64,000 bases of DNA from CAYYKK01 sp046351395 (GTDB taxonomy: Bacteria; Myxococcota_A; Polyangia; Polyangiales; Polyangiaceae). A program made the position numbers and the translations under genes. The stretch lies in NCBI GenBank assembly GCA_046351395.1, contig JAXLYP010000013.1, positions 124,001 through 188,000 of the forward strand, given 5' to 3'. The first letter of the stretch is position 1. Every line of letters starts with the position of its first letter. Below are positions 25,013 to 35,257 of the stretch, one piece after another. The notes under the pieces are model-generated. The model did no database searches. It had not been told where the DNA came from and saw only the letters and a list, made by a program, of their open reading frames with translations.

Positions 25013-25414
25013 ATGAACACATCGGTCACGGGCGTATGGCACAACCAACACCACTCCATTCTCCACCTGACCTCGGACGGTGATCGCTTGACCGGCACCT
25101 TCCGGCCGGGCATCGGCCTCCTTCACGGACAGTCGTTCCCGATTCAGGGGTGGGTCCTCGGCGATCGCGTCGCCTTCTCCGTCGCCTTCGGCCCGACCGG
25201 CGCGATCACGAGCTGGACCGGCCACCTGCGCGGGCTGGACTCGACGGGTTTCCTCGACACGCTCTGGAACATGTCCGTCCGCGAGGAGTCCGCCGCGGGC
25301 GCAGACGAGGGGTGGCGCAGCATCTGGACCGGCGCGGACACGTTCCGTCGCGGTGAGCCCGGCCTGATGGTCATCGACAGGCGTCGTCCGAGCGTCCCGG
25401 CGCACGGCTCCTGA
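25013..25414 (+). CDS. Avidin/streptavidin-family biotin-binding protein
   Basis: A 133-residue protein with the avidin barrel pattern. GVWHNQHHS carries the biotin-ring Asn and Ser, LTGTF ends strand two, SWTGHL and LDTLWNM carry a Thr and Trp, and WRSIWTGADTF carries the C-terminal Trp and Asp that in streptavidin contact biotin. The streptavidin Tyr43 and Trp79 positions look like Phe here, and Ser45 is replaced, so affinity may be lower. There is no signal peptide, unlike secreted avidins, so it may act inside the cell. It lies between two CBS genes and probably shares a transcript with the second. Confidence 0.8.
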   Translation: MNTSVTGVWHNQHHSILHLTSDGDRLTGTFRPGIGLLHGQSFPIQGWVLGDRVAFSVAFGPTGAITSWTGHLRGLDSTGFLDTLWNMSVREESAAGADEGWRSIWTGADTFRRGEPGLMVIDRRRPSVPAHGS

Positions 25415-25466
25415 TTGGATGGTGACCATCGGACCATCGGACCATCGGGACGGAGAGGAGACCGAC

Positions 25467-25934
25467 ATGAAGGTACGGGACATCATGAAGCACGAGGTCG
25501 TCACATGTCCGCTCGACTCCAGCCTCGCGGACGCGGCGCGGCTCATGTGGGATCGGGATCTCGGCGCGCTGCCGGTCGTGGATCCCTACGGTCGCGCGAT
25601 TGGAATGATCACGGACCGCGACATCTGTATGGCCGCGCTCCACTCTGGAGTGGATTTGAAGCATCGTGGAGTCATCGTCGCCATGAGCAAAGGGGTGTAC
25701 TCGTGTCACCCCGACTCCTCCGTCGAGGTCGCCGAGGAGATCATGCAGCGGTGCCAAATCCGGCGCCTGCCCGTGATCGATGGCAACGACGTGCTCGCCG
25801 GAATCGTCACGCTCGCGGACATTGCGAGTCACGCGCGAGCGCTCGAGGAGCCGGCGGCGAACGCTGCGGGGGTCGTTCGTACGATCGCCGGGATCGTCGA
25901 GCGCCGGTGGAAGGGCGCGCTCGCGCAACCCTAG
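25467..25934 (+). CDS. CBS-domain-pair protein
   Basis: A 155-residue protein with two complete CBS motifs: VRDIMKHEVVTCP...LGALPVVDPYGRAIGMITDRDI and MSKGVYSCHPDSSVEVAEEIMQRCQIRRLPVIDG...GIVTLADIA. A helical tail follows. Good ribosome site GGAGAGGAG before ATG 25467. It lies 52 bp downstream of the avidin-like gene, with a triple ACCATCGG repeat between. The stop codon TAG overlaps the TA that flanks the first MITE-like element (25934-26109). Confidence 0.88.
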   Translation: MKVRDIMKHEVVTCPLDSSLADAARLMWDRDLGALPVVDPYGRAIGMITDRDICMAALHSGVDLKHRGVIVAMSKGVYSCHPDSSVEVAEEIMQRCQIRRLPVIDGNDVLAGIVTLADIASHARALEEPAANAAGVVRTIAGIVERRWKGALAQP

Positions 25935-26109
25935 AGCACCGACCGGTTTGAATCAGCGGTGGATTCGCGGGAGTTTGGGTGGGAGGCGCGCGCCCGAGGA
26001 GCGCGCACCGGAAGACTGCTGCTGACAATCTGAGGAGCACAGCGACGAGGCCGTGTGGATCGCACCTGAAATCGCGTGAATACTCGGTGATTCAAATCGG
26101 TCGGTGCTC
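25934..26109. repeat. MITE-like inverted-repeat element, family B, copy 1
   Basis: 176 bp, ends GAGCACCGACCGGTTTGAAT ... and the reverse complement ATTCAAATCGGTCGGTGCTC, flanked on both sides by TA. No coding capacity. A second copy in inverted orientation lies at 40234-40408. TA flanks fit Tc1/mariner-IS630-type mobilisation. Confidence 0.75.
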
Positions 26110-26201
26110 TAGTCGTCGACATCTTGGGCGCAAACGCTGCGTGTGCGCGCGCCTCGTGCGCGGCATGGCAGCGGATAGGCTCGCGCGCCGCTCTTCGCGG
26201 T

Positions 26202-26217
26202 CGGTCCGCCCGTTGCT
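26202..26217 (+). promoter_or_regulatory. Weak sigma-54-like element (GltD-like operon)
   Basis: CGGTCCGCCCGTTGCT, 12 nt before ATG 26229. Good -12 half, poor -24 half; GAGAGGG between could be a ribosome site. Confidence 0.35.
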
Positions 26218-26228
26218 CAGAGAGGGCC

Positions 26229-27914
26229 ATGACTTCGAAGGGAATCCCGATGGAACCGTCGATCGCGCAGCGGAGAGGCGCCCCCGATCTCACGCGTGTG
26301 CCCGATCTCTCGCACGCGCGCCCGATGCGCCCTCTCGTCCCGCGGCGGCCCGTCTATCTCGACCGGATGGCGCCGTGCAACGCGGCCTGCCGGGCGGGCG
26401 AGGACGTGCAGGCTTGGCTCGATCTCGCCCAGGCGGGGCGCTACGAGGAGGCCTTTCGAGTCCTCACGACCGAGAACCCGCTCCCGGCCGTGCTCGGGCG
26501 CATCTGCTATCGCCCTTGTGAATCGAACTGCAACCGATCCGGACTCGACGCTCCCGTGAGCATCCACGCCGTCGAGCGCTTCCTCGGGGACGAGGCGCTT
26601 CGCAGGGGGTTCACGTTCGCGGGCGGGCCGCCCAGCGGAAAGCGCGTGCTCGTCGTCGGCGCGGGGCCGAGCGGCCTGACGGCGGCCTACCATCTGCGGA
26701 GGCGCGGGCACGACGTCGAGATCCGCGACGCCGGTCGCGTGGCGGGGGGGATGATGGCCGTGGGCATCCCTCCCTATCGATTGCCTCGAGACGTTCTCGC
26801 CGCCGAGGTGGCGCGCATCGAGGCCATGGGGGTCCGGATCGTCCTCGGCCATACGGTCGACGACGTCGTCGCGGCGCAGACCCGCGGCGGCTTCGACGCG
26901 GTGTTCGTAGCGGCTGGCGCGCACATCGGAAAGCGCACCGAGATCCCCGCGCGGGACGCGTCGAAGGTGCTCGATGCGCTCGGTTTCCTCGAGGACGTCG
27001 CGCACGGCGAGCCCCCGGTGCTCGGGCGTCGCGTCGCCATCTACGGGGGAGGGAACACGGCCATGGACGCTGCGCGCGTCGCGGCGCGTCTCGGCCACGA
27101 GCCGCTGGTCGTCTACCGGAGGGATCGCAGCCACATGCCCGCCACGGGGGCGGAGGTGGACGCGGCCGTCGCGGAGGGGATCGAGATCCATTGGCTGCGG
27201 ACGATTCGAGCGCTCGACGCCGACGGGATGGAGGTCGAGATCATGGAGCTCGACGGGGACGGGCGCCCCCGCGGGACGGGGCGCTTCGAGACCCTGGCCG
27301 CGGACTCGCTCCTGCTCGCGCTCGGACAAGACGTGGACGCGCGGCTCCTCGAGCGAGCGCCCGGGATCGAGGTGGCCCCAGACGGGGTCGTCGCGATCGG
27401 CGCGGACATGATGACGGGACATCCCGGCATCTTCGCGGGCGGCGACATGGTCGCGTCCGAGCGCACCGCGGCCGTCGCCGTCGGGCAAGGGGCGGCCGCC
27501 GCCGCGCACATCGACGCGTTCCTGTGCGGCGCCTCGGCGCCGGAGCCACGAGTGAGGGCGAAGGGGCCCGTCGCGCGATTGTCCGATCTCCGACTCTGGT
27601 ATCGGACCGACGCGTCGCGGACGACCGAGCGCGAGCTCGACGAGGCAGCGCGTGCCCGCTCGTTCGAGGAGGTGACCGCGGGGCTTCGGCCGGAGCAAGC
27701 CCTCTTCGAGGCGAAGCGCTGCCTCTCGTGCGGGAACTGCTTCGAATGCGACGGATGCCTCGGGGCGTGCCCGTCGGGGGCCGTCGTCAAGCTCGGGAGA
27801 GGCCAACGCTACCGCTTCGACTACGACCGCTGCACCGGCTGCGCGGTCTGCTTCGACCAATGCCCCGTGCACGCGATCCACATGACAGACACTGCTCTCG
27901 AGGTGCGGCCATGA
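26229..27914 (+). CDS. GltD-like NAD(P)H:ferredoxin-type oxidoreductase with extra 4Fe-4S domain
   Basis: A 561-residue protein. The N-terminal Fe-S region has CNAACRAGED and CYRPCESNCNR (as in glutamate synthase small subunit), the FAD site is VVGAGPSGLTAAYHL, and the NAD(P) site IYGGGNTAMDAARVA. The C-terminal extension has CGNCFECDGCLGACP and CTGCAVCFDQCP, a two-cluster ferredoxin domain. No large glutamate synthase subunit is nearby. It overlaps the pyruvate:ferredoxin oxidoreductase by ATGA, so it probably exchanges electrons between ferredoxin reduced by that enzyme and NAD(P)H. Start ATG 26229. Confidence 0.85.
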   Translation: MTSKGIPMEPSIAQRRGAPDLTRVPDLSHARPMRPLVPRRPVYLDRMAPCNAACRAGEDVQAWLDLAQAGRYEEAFRVLTTENPLPAVLGRICYRPCESNCNRSGLDAPVSIHAVERFLGDEALRRGFTFAGGPPSGKRVLVVGAGPSGLTAAYHLRRRGHDVEIRDAGRVAGGMMAVGIPPYRLPRDVLAAEVARIEAMGVRIVLGHTVDDVVAAQTRGGFDAVFVAAGAHIGKRTEIPARDASKVLDALGFLEDVAHGEPPVLGRRVAIYGGGNTAMDAARVAARLGHEPLVVYRRDRSHMPATGAEVDAAVAEGIEIHWLRTIRALDADGMEVEIMELDGDGRPRGTGRFETLAADSLLLALGQDVDARLLERAPGIEVAPDGVVAIGADMMTGHPGIFAGGDMVASERTAAVAVGQGAAAAAHIDAFLCGASAPEPRVRAKGPVARLSDLRLWYRTDASRTTERELDEAARARSFEEVTAGLRPEQALFEAKRCLSCGNCFECDGCLGACPSGAVVKLGRGQRYRFDYDRCTGCAVCFDQCPVHAIHMTDTALEVRP

Positions 27915-30900
27915 CGCGAGTCCGCGCCACCGTCGACGGGAACGAGGCGGCCGCCTCCGTCGCGTACCGCCTGAACGAGATCTGCGCCATCTATCCGATC
28001 ACCCCGTCCTCCGCGATGGCGGAGCTCGCCGATCAATGGTCGAGCGAGCGCAGGCCGAACGTGTGGGGCACCGTGCCGACCGTCGTCGAGATGCAGAGCG
28101 AAGGCGGCGCCGCCGGGGCGGTCCACGGCGCGGTCTCGGCGGGCGCCCTCACGACCACGTTCACCGCGTCGCAGGGCCTGCTCCTCATGATCCCGAACAT
28201 GTTCAAGATCGCGGGGGAGCTCACGCCGACCGTCTTCCATGTGGCGGCGCGCGCGGTCGCGACCCACGCGCTCAGCATCTTCGGCGACCACTCGGACGTC
28301 ATGGCCACGCGGTCGACCGGCTTCGCCATGCTCGCGTCGTCCTCGGTGCAGGAGGCGCACGCGCTGGCGGCGGTCGCGACCGCCGCCGCGCTCAGGCGCG
28401 CGTCCCGTTCGTCCATTTCTTCGATGGGTTCCGGACTTCGCACGAGATCGCGAAGATCGAGCTCCTCTCGGACGACGATCTCCGCGCGCTCGTCGACGCC
28501 GACTGGGTGCTCGCCGCGCGCGCGCGCGGTCTGTCCCCGGAGCGACCGGTGATCCGAGGCACGTCCCAGAACCCCGACGTCTTCTTCCAGTCGCGCGAAG
28601 CCGCCAATCGGTTCCACGCCGCCGTTCCCGACCGGGTCGCGGGCGCGATGGATCGGCTCGCGACGCTGACGGGGCGCCGCTATCGCCCATTCGAATACTG
28701 GGGGCACCCCCGAGCCGAACGCGTCATTGTCGCGATGGGATCGAGCGTCGAGACCGCGCGCGAGACCGCCCTCGCGCTCCTCGGGGCGGGCGAGCGCGTG
28801 GGCGTGCTCCAGGTGCGACTGTACCGTCCGTTCGACGCGGCGCGCTTTCGCGCGGCGCTTCCCGGCACGGCGCGCGCGATCGCGGTGCTCGATCGCACGA
28901 AGGAGCCGGGATCGCTCGGCGAGCCCCTCTACCTCGACGTCCTCGCGGCGCTCGCCGAGGATCCGGAGGAGACGATCGCGCCCCGGACGGTCCTCGCGGG
29001 CCGGTACGGGCTCGGCTCGAAGGAGCTCACGCCGCGGATGCTGAAGGCCGTCTTCGACGAGCTCGGAAAGGAGGCTCCGAAGCGCCATTTCACCGTCGGG
29101 ATCGACGACGACGTCTCCCGGACGAGCCTCGACGTCGACCCCTGGTTCACGACCGAGTCGCCGCGCGTGACGACCGCCGTCTTCTACGGTCTTGGCGCGG
29201 ACGGCACGGTGGGCGCGAACAAGAACACGATCAAGATCATCGGCGAGGGCGACACCGAGGTGCAGGGGTACTTCGTCATCGACTCGAAGAAATCCGGATC
29301 GATGACCGTCTCGCACCTCCGCTTCGGCCCGGACCCGATCCGCTCGGCGTACTTGATCGAGTCGGCGCGGTTCGTCGCGTGTCACTCGTTCGGGTTGCTC
29401 GATCGCGTAGACGTCCTCGGCTGCGCGGCGCACGGGGCGACGTTCTTGCTCGACGCGCCGTTCCCGACCGAGGAGGTCTGGGACCACCTGCCCGAGCCTG
29501 TCCGTCGAACCATCCTCGACAAAGCGCTCGAGCTCTGGGTGATCGACGCGCGCGCCGTCGCCGAGGCGGCGGGGCTCGGGGGACTGACCAACACCGTGAT
29601 GCAGACCTGCTTCTTCGCGATCTCGGGTGTCCTCCCGCGCGACGAGGCCCTCGACCGGATCCGCGCGAGCATCGCGAAGAGCTACCGAAAGAAGGGGGAC
29701 GCGGTCGTCCAGAAGAACTTCGCCGCGGTCGATCTCACCCTCGCGGGGCTCCACCGCGTCGAGCCGCGCCCGAGCGCGACCCCCGTCCGGCGTCGCCTCC
29801 CGCTCGTGCCCGAGACGGCCCCGGACTTCGTTCGCCGCGTCACGGGGCGCTTGATGGAGGGGCGCGGGGACGAGCTGTCCGTCAGCGCGCTGCCGTTCGA
29901 CGGGACGTGGCCGACCGGGACGGCGCGCTGGGAGAAGCGCAACATCTCCCCCGTCGTCGCCCGGTGGACCCCGGGGGCGTGCATCCAGTGCGGCAACTGT
30001 GCGTTTGTCTGTCCGCACGCCGCCATTCGCGCGAAGTTCTATCCGGAGGCGCGCCTCGAGGGCGCGCCCGATGGCTGGCCGTCCGCCCCGATCGACGCGC
30101 GAGGGTTCCCCGACGTCCGGTACACGCTCCAGGTCTACGTCGAGGACTGCACGGGCTGCGGACTCTGCGTCGAGGTCTGCCCCGCGACCGGCGACGACGG
30201 GGAGCGGGCGATCCGAATGGCGGACAAGGCCGATCTCCTCGAGGCCGAGCGCGCGCGCATCGGCTTCTTCGAGTCGCTCTCCTGGCCCGCGCGTGAGCGG
30301 GTCGACTTCTCGACCGTGCGCGGCCTCCAGTTCACCGAGCCGCTGTTCGAGTTCTCCGGGGCGTGCGCGGGCTGCGGCGAGACGCCGTACCTCAAGGTCC
30401 TCTCGCAGCTCTTCGGGGATCGCATGCTCGTCGCCAACGCGACGGGCTGCTCGTCCATCTACGGGGGCAACTTGCCGACGACGCCGTGGCGCGCGAACGC
30501 GGAGGGGCGGGGCCCGGCGTGGTCCAACTCGCTCTTCGAGGACAACGCGGAGTTCGGCCTCGGCTTCCGCCTCGCCGCGGACAAGCACCTCGAGATCGCG
30601 AAGACGCTCGCGGCGGAGCTCCGCGCCGATCTCGGGGCGGACCTCGTCGACGCCCTCCTCGCGGCGCCGCAGCGCCTCGAGAGCGAGATCCGCGCGCAGC
30701 GCGAGCGCGTCGACGAGCTCGGCAGGCGGCTCGCGGCGCAGACTGGCGCGCGGGCCGACGCGCTCCGCTCCGTGCTGGATCACCTGGTCCGCCGGAGCGT
30801 TTGGATCGTCGGGGGCGACGGGTGGGCGTACGACATCGGCTCCGGAGGGCTGGACCACGTGCTCGCGAGCGGCGCGGACGTCAACGTCCTGGTGCTCGAC

Positions 30901-31440
30901 ACGGAGGTGTACTCGAACACCGGAGGGCAGTCGTCCAAGGCGACGCCGGCTGGCGCGGTCGCGAAGTTCGCCGCCGCGGGCAAGGCGACCGGCAAGAAGG
31001 ATCTCGCGCTCCAGGCGATCTCCTACGGCAATGTCTATGTGGCGCGCGTCGCGTTCGGCGCGAACCCCCAACAGACATTGCTCGCGCTCCGCGAAGCGGA
31101 GGCCTATCCGGGGCCGTCCCTCGTGATCGCCTACTGTCCCTGCATCGCGCACGGGATCGACATGCGGAAGTCCGTCGAGCAGCAAGAGCTCGCGGTGAGC
31201 TCCGGCTATTGGCCGCTCGTCCGCTTCGACCCGGCGGCGCGGGAGAGCGGCGAGAACCCGTTCGCCCTCGACTCCGCCGCGCCACGGACGAGCTTCCGCG
31301 ACTACGCCTATCGGGAGCTCCGGTACCGCGCCCTCACCGCGTCTCACCCCGTCGAGGCGGAGGCGCTGATGCAGCAAGCCGAGCGCGCGGTCGCGCAACG
31401 CTTCCGGGAGTACGCCGAGCTCGCCGGACGCGGCGGCTGA
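27911..31440 (+). pseudogene. nifJ: Pyruvate:ferredoxin (flavodoxin) oxidoreductase, single chain, frameshifted
   Basis: Full-length (about 1176 codons) single-chain enzyme for CoA-dependent oxidative decarboxylation of pyruvate. Domain order is normal: TPP-pyrimidine domain I (YPITPSSAMAELAD), CoA and gamma regions, ferredoxin domain with CIQCGNCAFVCP and CTGCGLCVEVCP, then CAGCGETPY and the TPP site GCSSIYGGNLPTTPW. One base is missing at about 28391-28396: the first 160 codons are in one frame, and from ARVPFVHFFDGFRTSHE onward the protein continues in the next. Everything else is perfectly conserved, so this is either a very recent mutation or a sequence error. ATGA overlap with the GltD-like gene. 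Confidence 0.85.
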
Positions 31441-31448
31441 TCCCAAGC

Positions 31449-34127
31449 GTGATCTTCGTGGAACGCGCGACGCAAGAGATCCATGCGCTCTCGGTCGAAG
31501 AGGCGTACGCGCGTCTCGCGACCCGGCCGACGGGATTGGCTGCGGCGGAGGTCGCGTCGCGGCTCGAGGAGTTCGGTCCCAACACGCTGACCGCGCCCTC
31601 CCATTGGGGCTGGCTCCGCACGCTCGGCCGCCAGTTCGTGAACTTGTTCAGCCTGCTGCTCGCGGCGTCGGCGGTGCTTTGCTTCGTCGCCGAGCACATG
31701 CAGCCGGGGGAGGGGATGGCGTTCCTCGGGTGGGCGCTGATCGCCGTGGCCGTCCTGAACGCGCTCTTCACGTTCGCGCAGGCGATTCGCGCCGAGCGCG
31801 CCATGGAGGCGCTCCGCGAGATGCTCCCGCAGGGGATCACGGCGAGGCGCGCGGGGGACGAGGCGGAGGTGCGCGCCGCGGAGTTGGTGCCTGGAGACGT
31901 CATCGTCCTCTCGGAGGGAGATCGGGTCCCGGCCGACGCGAGGCTCGTCGAGTCGACGGATCTCCTCGTCAACAACGCGCCGCTCACGGGCGAGTCGCGT
32001 CACGTCGCCCTCACGCACGCGCCGGTGGACACCGGTCGCCGCGTGGACGCGCACAACCTCGTGTTCGCGGGCTGCACGGTCCTCCGGGGCGCGGGCGTCG
32101 CGGTGGTGTACGCGACGGGTGCGCGCACGGAGTTCGGACGGATCGCGGCGCTCAGCGTGGAGCTCGAGCGGCCGCCCACGCCGCTGCATCGCGAGGTCTC
32201 GCGCATGGTCCGCGTCCTCACGGTCGTCGCGGTCTGCATGGGGGTCGTGTTCTTCGCCTATGGCGTCGGCATCGGCCGACCCATCTGGGTCAACGTGGTC
32301 TTCATGCTGGGGATCATCGTCGCCAACGTCCCCGAGGGCCTCTTGCCGACGCTCACGCTCGCCCTCGCGATGGGAGGTGTGCGGCTCGCGAAGAAGCGCG
32401 TCCTCGTCAAGAGCCTGGACGCGGTGGAGGCGCTCGGCGCGGTCGAGGTCATTTGCACCGACAAGACGGGGACGCTGACCAAGAACCTGCTCGCCGTCAC
32501 GAACGTCGTGGACGCGTCGAGCGGCGAGCCGCTCGACATGCACCGGCGTCGCGCGCTCCTCGAGGCCGCGGTCGTGGCCTCGGAGCTCCATCACCAGGGC
32601 GAGAAGGTCACCGGCGATCCGCTCGACGTCGCGGCGGCGAACGCGCTGTCTGCGATGGGGGGCGATCCGCTCGCGCTCTCCGGAGCGGTGGTGCGGCACC
32701 TCGCGTTCGACGTCGAGCGACGGAGGGCCGCGGGCGTCCTCGCGCGCGACGGCGAGGCGCGCTTTTCGATCAAGGGCGCGTGGGAGGTCGTGCGTGACCA
32801 GCTCCGCGCGTCCGACGTGGAGAAGGCGCAAGGCGACGCGACCGTCCGGAGGCTCGCGTCGAAGGGACTGCGCATCGTGGCGGTCGCTTCCCGCGACGTC
32901 GCCTCGAGCGAGATCGAAGCGACCGAGGCCGAGCTCGAGCGGGGGCTCACGCTGCACGGCTTTCTTTGTCTGTCCGACCCTCTTCGCGACGAGGTGCCGG
33001 AGGCCCTCGCGCGCTGCCGGAGCGCGGGGATCAGGGTGATCCTGGTGACCGGCGATCACCCCGACACGGCGCGCGCGATCGCCGAGCAGGCTGGAATCAT
33101 CGAGCCGAGCGCCGGCGCGGACGCGGTGCTCACGGGCGACGTCCTCGACGCGATGGCGGAGGCGGACCTCGCGGAGCGGTTGCGCGCCGGTGTCTCCGTG
33201 TTCGCGCGGACGACCCCGGACCAGAAGCTCGCGATCGTCGGCGCGATCAAGCACATGGGATGGGTCGTCGGGATGACGGGGGACGGCGTGAACGACGCCC
33301 CCGCGCTCCGGGCGGTCGACGTCGGCATCGCGATGGGCGACTCGGGGACGGACGTGGCGCGCGAGGCCGCCCAGATCATTCTGCTCGACGACAACTTCGC
33401 GAGCATCGTGGCGGGGGTCGAAGAGGGGCGCACCGTCTTCGCGAACATTCGCAAGTTCACGAGCTACGTGCTCGCGAGCAACGTCCCCGAGATCGTGCCG
33501 TTCCTCGCGTTCGTCGTGCTGCCTGTGCCGCTCGCGCTCACCGTGATCCAAATCCTCGCCATCGACCTCGGGACCGATCTCGTCCCGGCGATCGGATTGG
33601 GTCAGGAGCCCCCCGACGGAGAGGTCATGACGCGCCCTCCGCGCGGGCGCCTCGGCCGGCTCCTCGACTCGTCACTCATGCTGCGGAGCTACCTCTTCCT
33701 CGGCCTCGTCGAGGCGCTCTGGGCGATGCTCATGTTCTTCTTGGTGCTGCGCGCCGGCGGCTGGAGGTATGGCGACGCGCTGAGCGCGTCGGATCCCGTC
33801 TACCGGGGCGCGACGGGGATCACCCTCGCGTCGGTCGTGTTTGCCCAGGTCGGCAACCTCGTCGGGCGGAGGTACGAGACGCGCTCGGGGTGGGATCGGG
33901 GCCTGCTTCGCAATCCCCTCTTCGTCGTCGGTGTCACCCTCGAGCTCGGGTTCGCGATGGGCGTCCTCTACTTTCCGCCCCTCTCACGCGCGCTCGGCAC
34001 GGGCTACGTCGCGCCTCACTGGGTCGTGCTCGCGATGCTCGGTGGCCCGCTGCTCTTCGCGGTGGACTTCGCCCGGAAGAGGTGGACTGTCTGCTCCACG
34101 TCCTCCTTAGGGCGCGTCCGGAAATAA
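31449..34127 (+). CDS. P-type cation-transporting ATPase (type II)
   Basis: An 892-residue protein. The actuator domain has PLTGES, the M4 cation site PEGLLPTLTLALAMG, the phosphorylated Asp in CTDKTGTLTKN (about residue 338), and the hinge TGDGVNDAPALR. Cation-ATPase N- and C-terminal domains are present. This is the Ca2+/Na+-pump class that includes CtpF of the mycobacterial dormancy regulon; the ion cannot be assigned. GTG at 31449 follows 8 bp after the preceding stop, so it is probably in the same operon. The last residues (GRVRK) and the TAA stop lie inside a MITE-like element. Confidence 0.88.
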   Translation: MIFVERATQEIHALSVEEAYARLATRPTGLAAAEVASRLEEFGPNTLTAPSHWGWLRTLGRQFVNLFSLLLAASAVLCFVAEHMQPGEGMAFLGWALIAVAVLNALFTFAQAIRAERAMEALREMLPQGITARRAGDEAEVRAAELVPGDVIVLSEGDRVPADARLVESTDLLVNNAPLTGESRHVALTHAPVDTGRRVDAHNLVFAGCTVLRGAGVAVVYATGARTEFGRIAALSVELERPPTPLHREVSRMVRVLTVVAVCMGVVFFAYGVGIGRPIWVNVVFMLGIIVANVPEGLLPTLTLALAMGGVRLAKKRVLVKSLDAVEALGAVEVICTDKTGTLTKNLLAVTNVVDASSGEPLDMHRRRALLEAAVVASELHHQGEKVTGDPLDVAAANALSAMGGDPLALSGAVVRHLAFDVERRRAAGVLARDGEARFSIKGAWEVVRDQLRASDVEKAQGDATVRRLASKGLRIVAVASRDVASSEIEATEAELERGLTLHGFLCLSDPLRDEVPEALARCRSAGIRVILVTGDHPDTARAIAEQAGIIEPSAGADAVLTGDVLDAMAEADLAERLRAGVSVFARTTPDQKLAIVGAIKHMGWVVGMTGDGVNDAPALRAVDVGIAMGDSGTDVAREAAQIILLDDNFASIVAGVEEGRTVFANIRKFTSYVLASNVPEIVPFLAFVVLPVPLALTVIQILAIDLGTDLVPAIGLGQEPPDGEVMTRPPRGRLGRLLDSSLMLRSYLFLGLVEALWAMLMFFLVLRAGGWRYGDALSASDPVYRGATGITLASVVFAQVGNLVGRRYETRSGWDRGLLRNPLFVVGVTLELGFAMGVLYFPPLSRALGTGYVAPHWVVLAMLGGPLLFAVDFARKRWTVCSTSSLGRVRK

Positions 34128-34268
34128 CTGGCGCATTCGGCCGACGCTGCATCCCCGCGGCCGGCGTTACTCCTCCTCAAAATAGCCCAACTATTCCTCG
34201 TCGTCGCGCCTTGGCCGTGGGGCGCATCGTCGCACCTCGGTGCAGCCACTTATTTTCGGACGCGCCCT
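34110..34268. repeat. MITE-like inverted-repeat element, family A, copy 1
   Basis: About 159 bp, ends GGGCGCGTCCGGAAATAA and the matching inverted end, flanked by TA. The two halves are imperfect reverse complements along most of their length, so the whole element can form one long hairpin. It supplies the stop codon of the P-type ATPase gene. Confidence 0.75.
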
Positions 34269-34382
34269 TAGGCGCCATCGCGCGCGCAAACGGTTCGTCC
34301 AAGTGAACGAGATTCGCGCCGCGCGGCGGACCTCTCCGACGGAACGGAGCTCTACGCGCGCGCGGGCGAGCGCGCGCGGGCG

Positions 34383-34398
34383 CGGTCCCGACTTTGCG
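34383..34398 (+). promoter_or_regulatory. Weak sigma-54-like element (hemerythrin gene)
   Basis: CGGTCCCGACTTTGCG, 24 nt before ATG 34422; only GG and TTGC match well. Confidence 0.3.
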
Positions 34399-34421
34399 TC
34401 TCTACCGCGTCTCGGGATTGC

Positions 34422-34898
34422 ATGGCTGCACGCAGAGACACCCACCTGGAGGCGACGACCGTGAACGGAGATCAGCTCTACGAAGACCATCGACAGCTCG
34501 GCGTGCTGTTCGATGACCTGCTGACGCGCGCCGAGGCGCACCAATGGTGGCTCTGCGACGAGATCTGGGACGAGCTCACCAAGCGCCTCGAGGGCCACAT
34601 GATGTTCGAAGAACGCGAGCTCTTCCCGAGCCTCGCGCGCACACGACCGGGCGTCGAGCCCATCGTGGCGAAGCTCCTTCGGGAGCACGACGAGCTACGC
34701 GCGATGGCGTTTCGCATCGGCGTCGAGCTCCAGTTCCACCGCCTCGACACGGACGCGGTCGGCGCGCTCGTCGCCCGCCTCCGCGCGCACGCGGAGGAGG
34801 AGAACGCGACGGTCTACCCACAGTCCGCGACGTCGGGCATCCCAGCGCCCTCGCGCGCGGCTCCGGTGGAGGGGACATGCCAACCGCGCGACAGGTGA
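34422..34898 (+). CDS. Hemerythrin HHE-domain protein
   Basis: A 158-residue protein with four metal-binding helices: His in YEDHRQLGVLF, the His/Glu pair in EGHMMFEERELFP, His in LLREHDELRAM, and HAEEENATVYP. The His and carboxylate spacing fits a non-haem di-iron O2- or NO-binding domain. The start could also be GTG 34461 (VNGDQLY). It overlaps the following CBS gene by 22 bp, which suggests joint oxygen and energy sensing. Confidence 0.8.
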   Translation: MAARRDTHLEATTVNGDQLYEDHRQLGVLFDDLLTRAEAHQWWLCDEIWDELTKRLEGHMMFEERELFPSLARTRPGVEPIVAKLLREHDELRAMAFRIGVELQFHRLDTDAVGALVARLRAHAEEENATVYPQSATSGIPAPSRAAPVEGTCQPRDR

Positions 34899-35257
34899 TG
34901 ACCACGCCCGTCGTGAGCATCGTCGTCACGGCGACGACGGGTGAGGCGCTGGAGCTGCTTCGCACGTTGGACGTCCGGCACCTCCCGGTCGTGAACGCGG
35001 ACGACGAGCTCGTCGGCATGCTGAGCGATCGCGATCTCGAGCCCACGCGCGATGCGACGGACGCGGTCCGCACCGCCAGCGTCTCCGCGGTGATGAGCGG
35101 AAATCCGCTCTCGGTGACGGTGGAGGCGGACGCCTCGGAGATCGTGGACCTCATGGTGGAACACAAGATCGGCGCTGTGCCCGTCGTCGAGCCAGACGGT
35201 ACGCTCGTGGGCATCGTGAGCTACCTCGATCTGCTCCGGCGGCTGCGCCTCGACTGA
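34877..35257 (+). CDS. CBS-domain-pair protein
   Basis: A 126-residue protein with two CBS motifs: ARQVMTTPVVSIV...VRHLPVVNADDELVGMLSDRDL and VSAVMSGNPLSVTVEADA...IGAVPVVEPDGTLVGIVSYLDLL. Compact, with no other domain. The ATG at 34877 has GGAGGGG upstream, inside the hemerythrin gene. The 3' end converges on the patatin gene through a 12-bp inverted repeat. Confidence 0.88.
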   Translation: MPTARQVMTTPVVSIVVTATTGEALELLRTLDVRHLPVVNADDELVGMLSDRDLEPTRDATDAVRTASVSAVMSGNPLSVTVEADASEIVDLMVEHKIGAVPVVEPDGTLVGIVSYLDLLRRLRLD

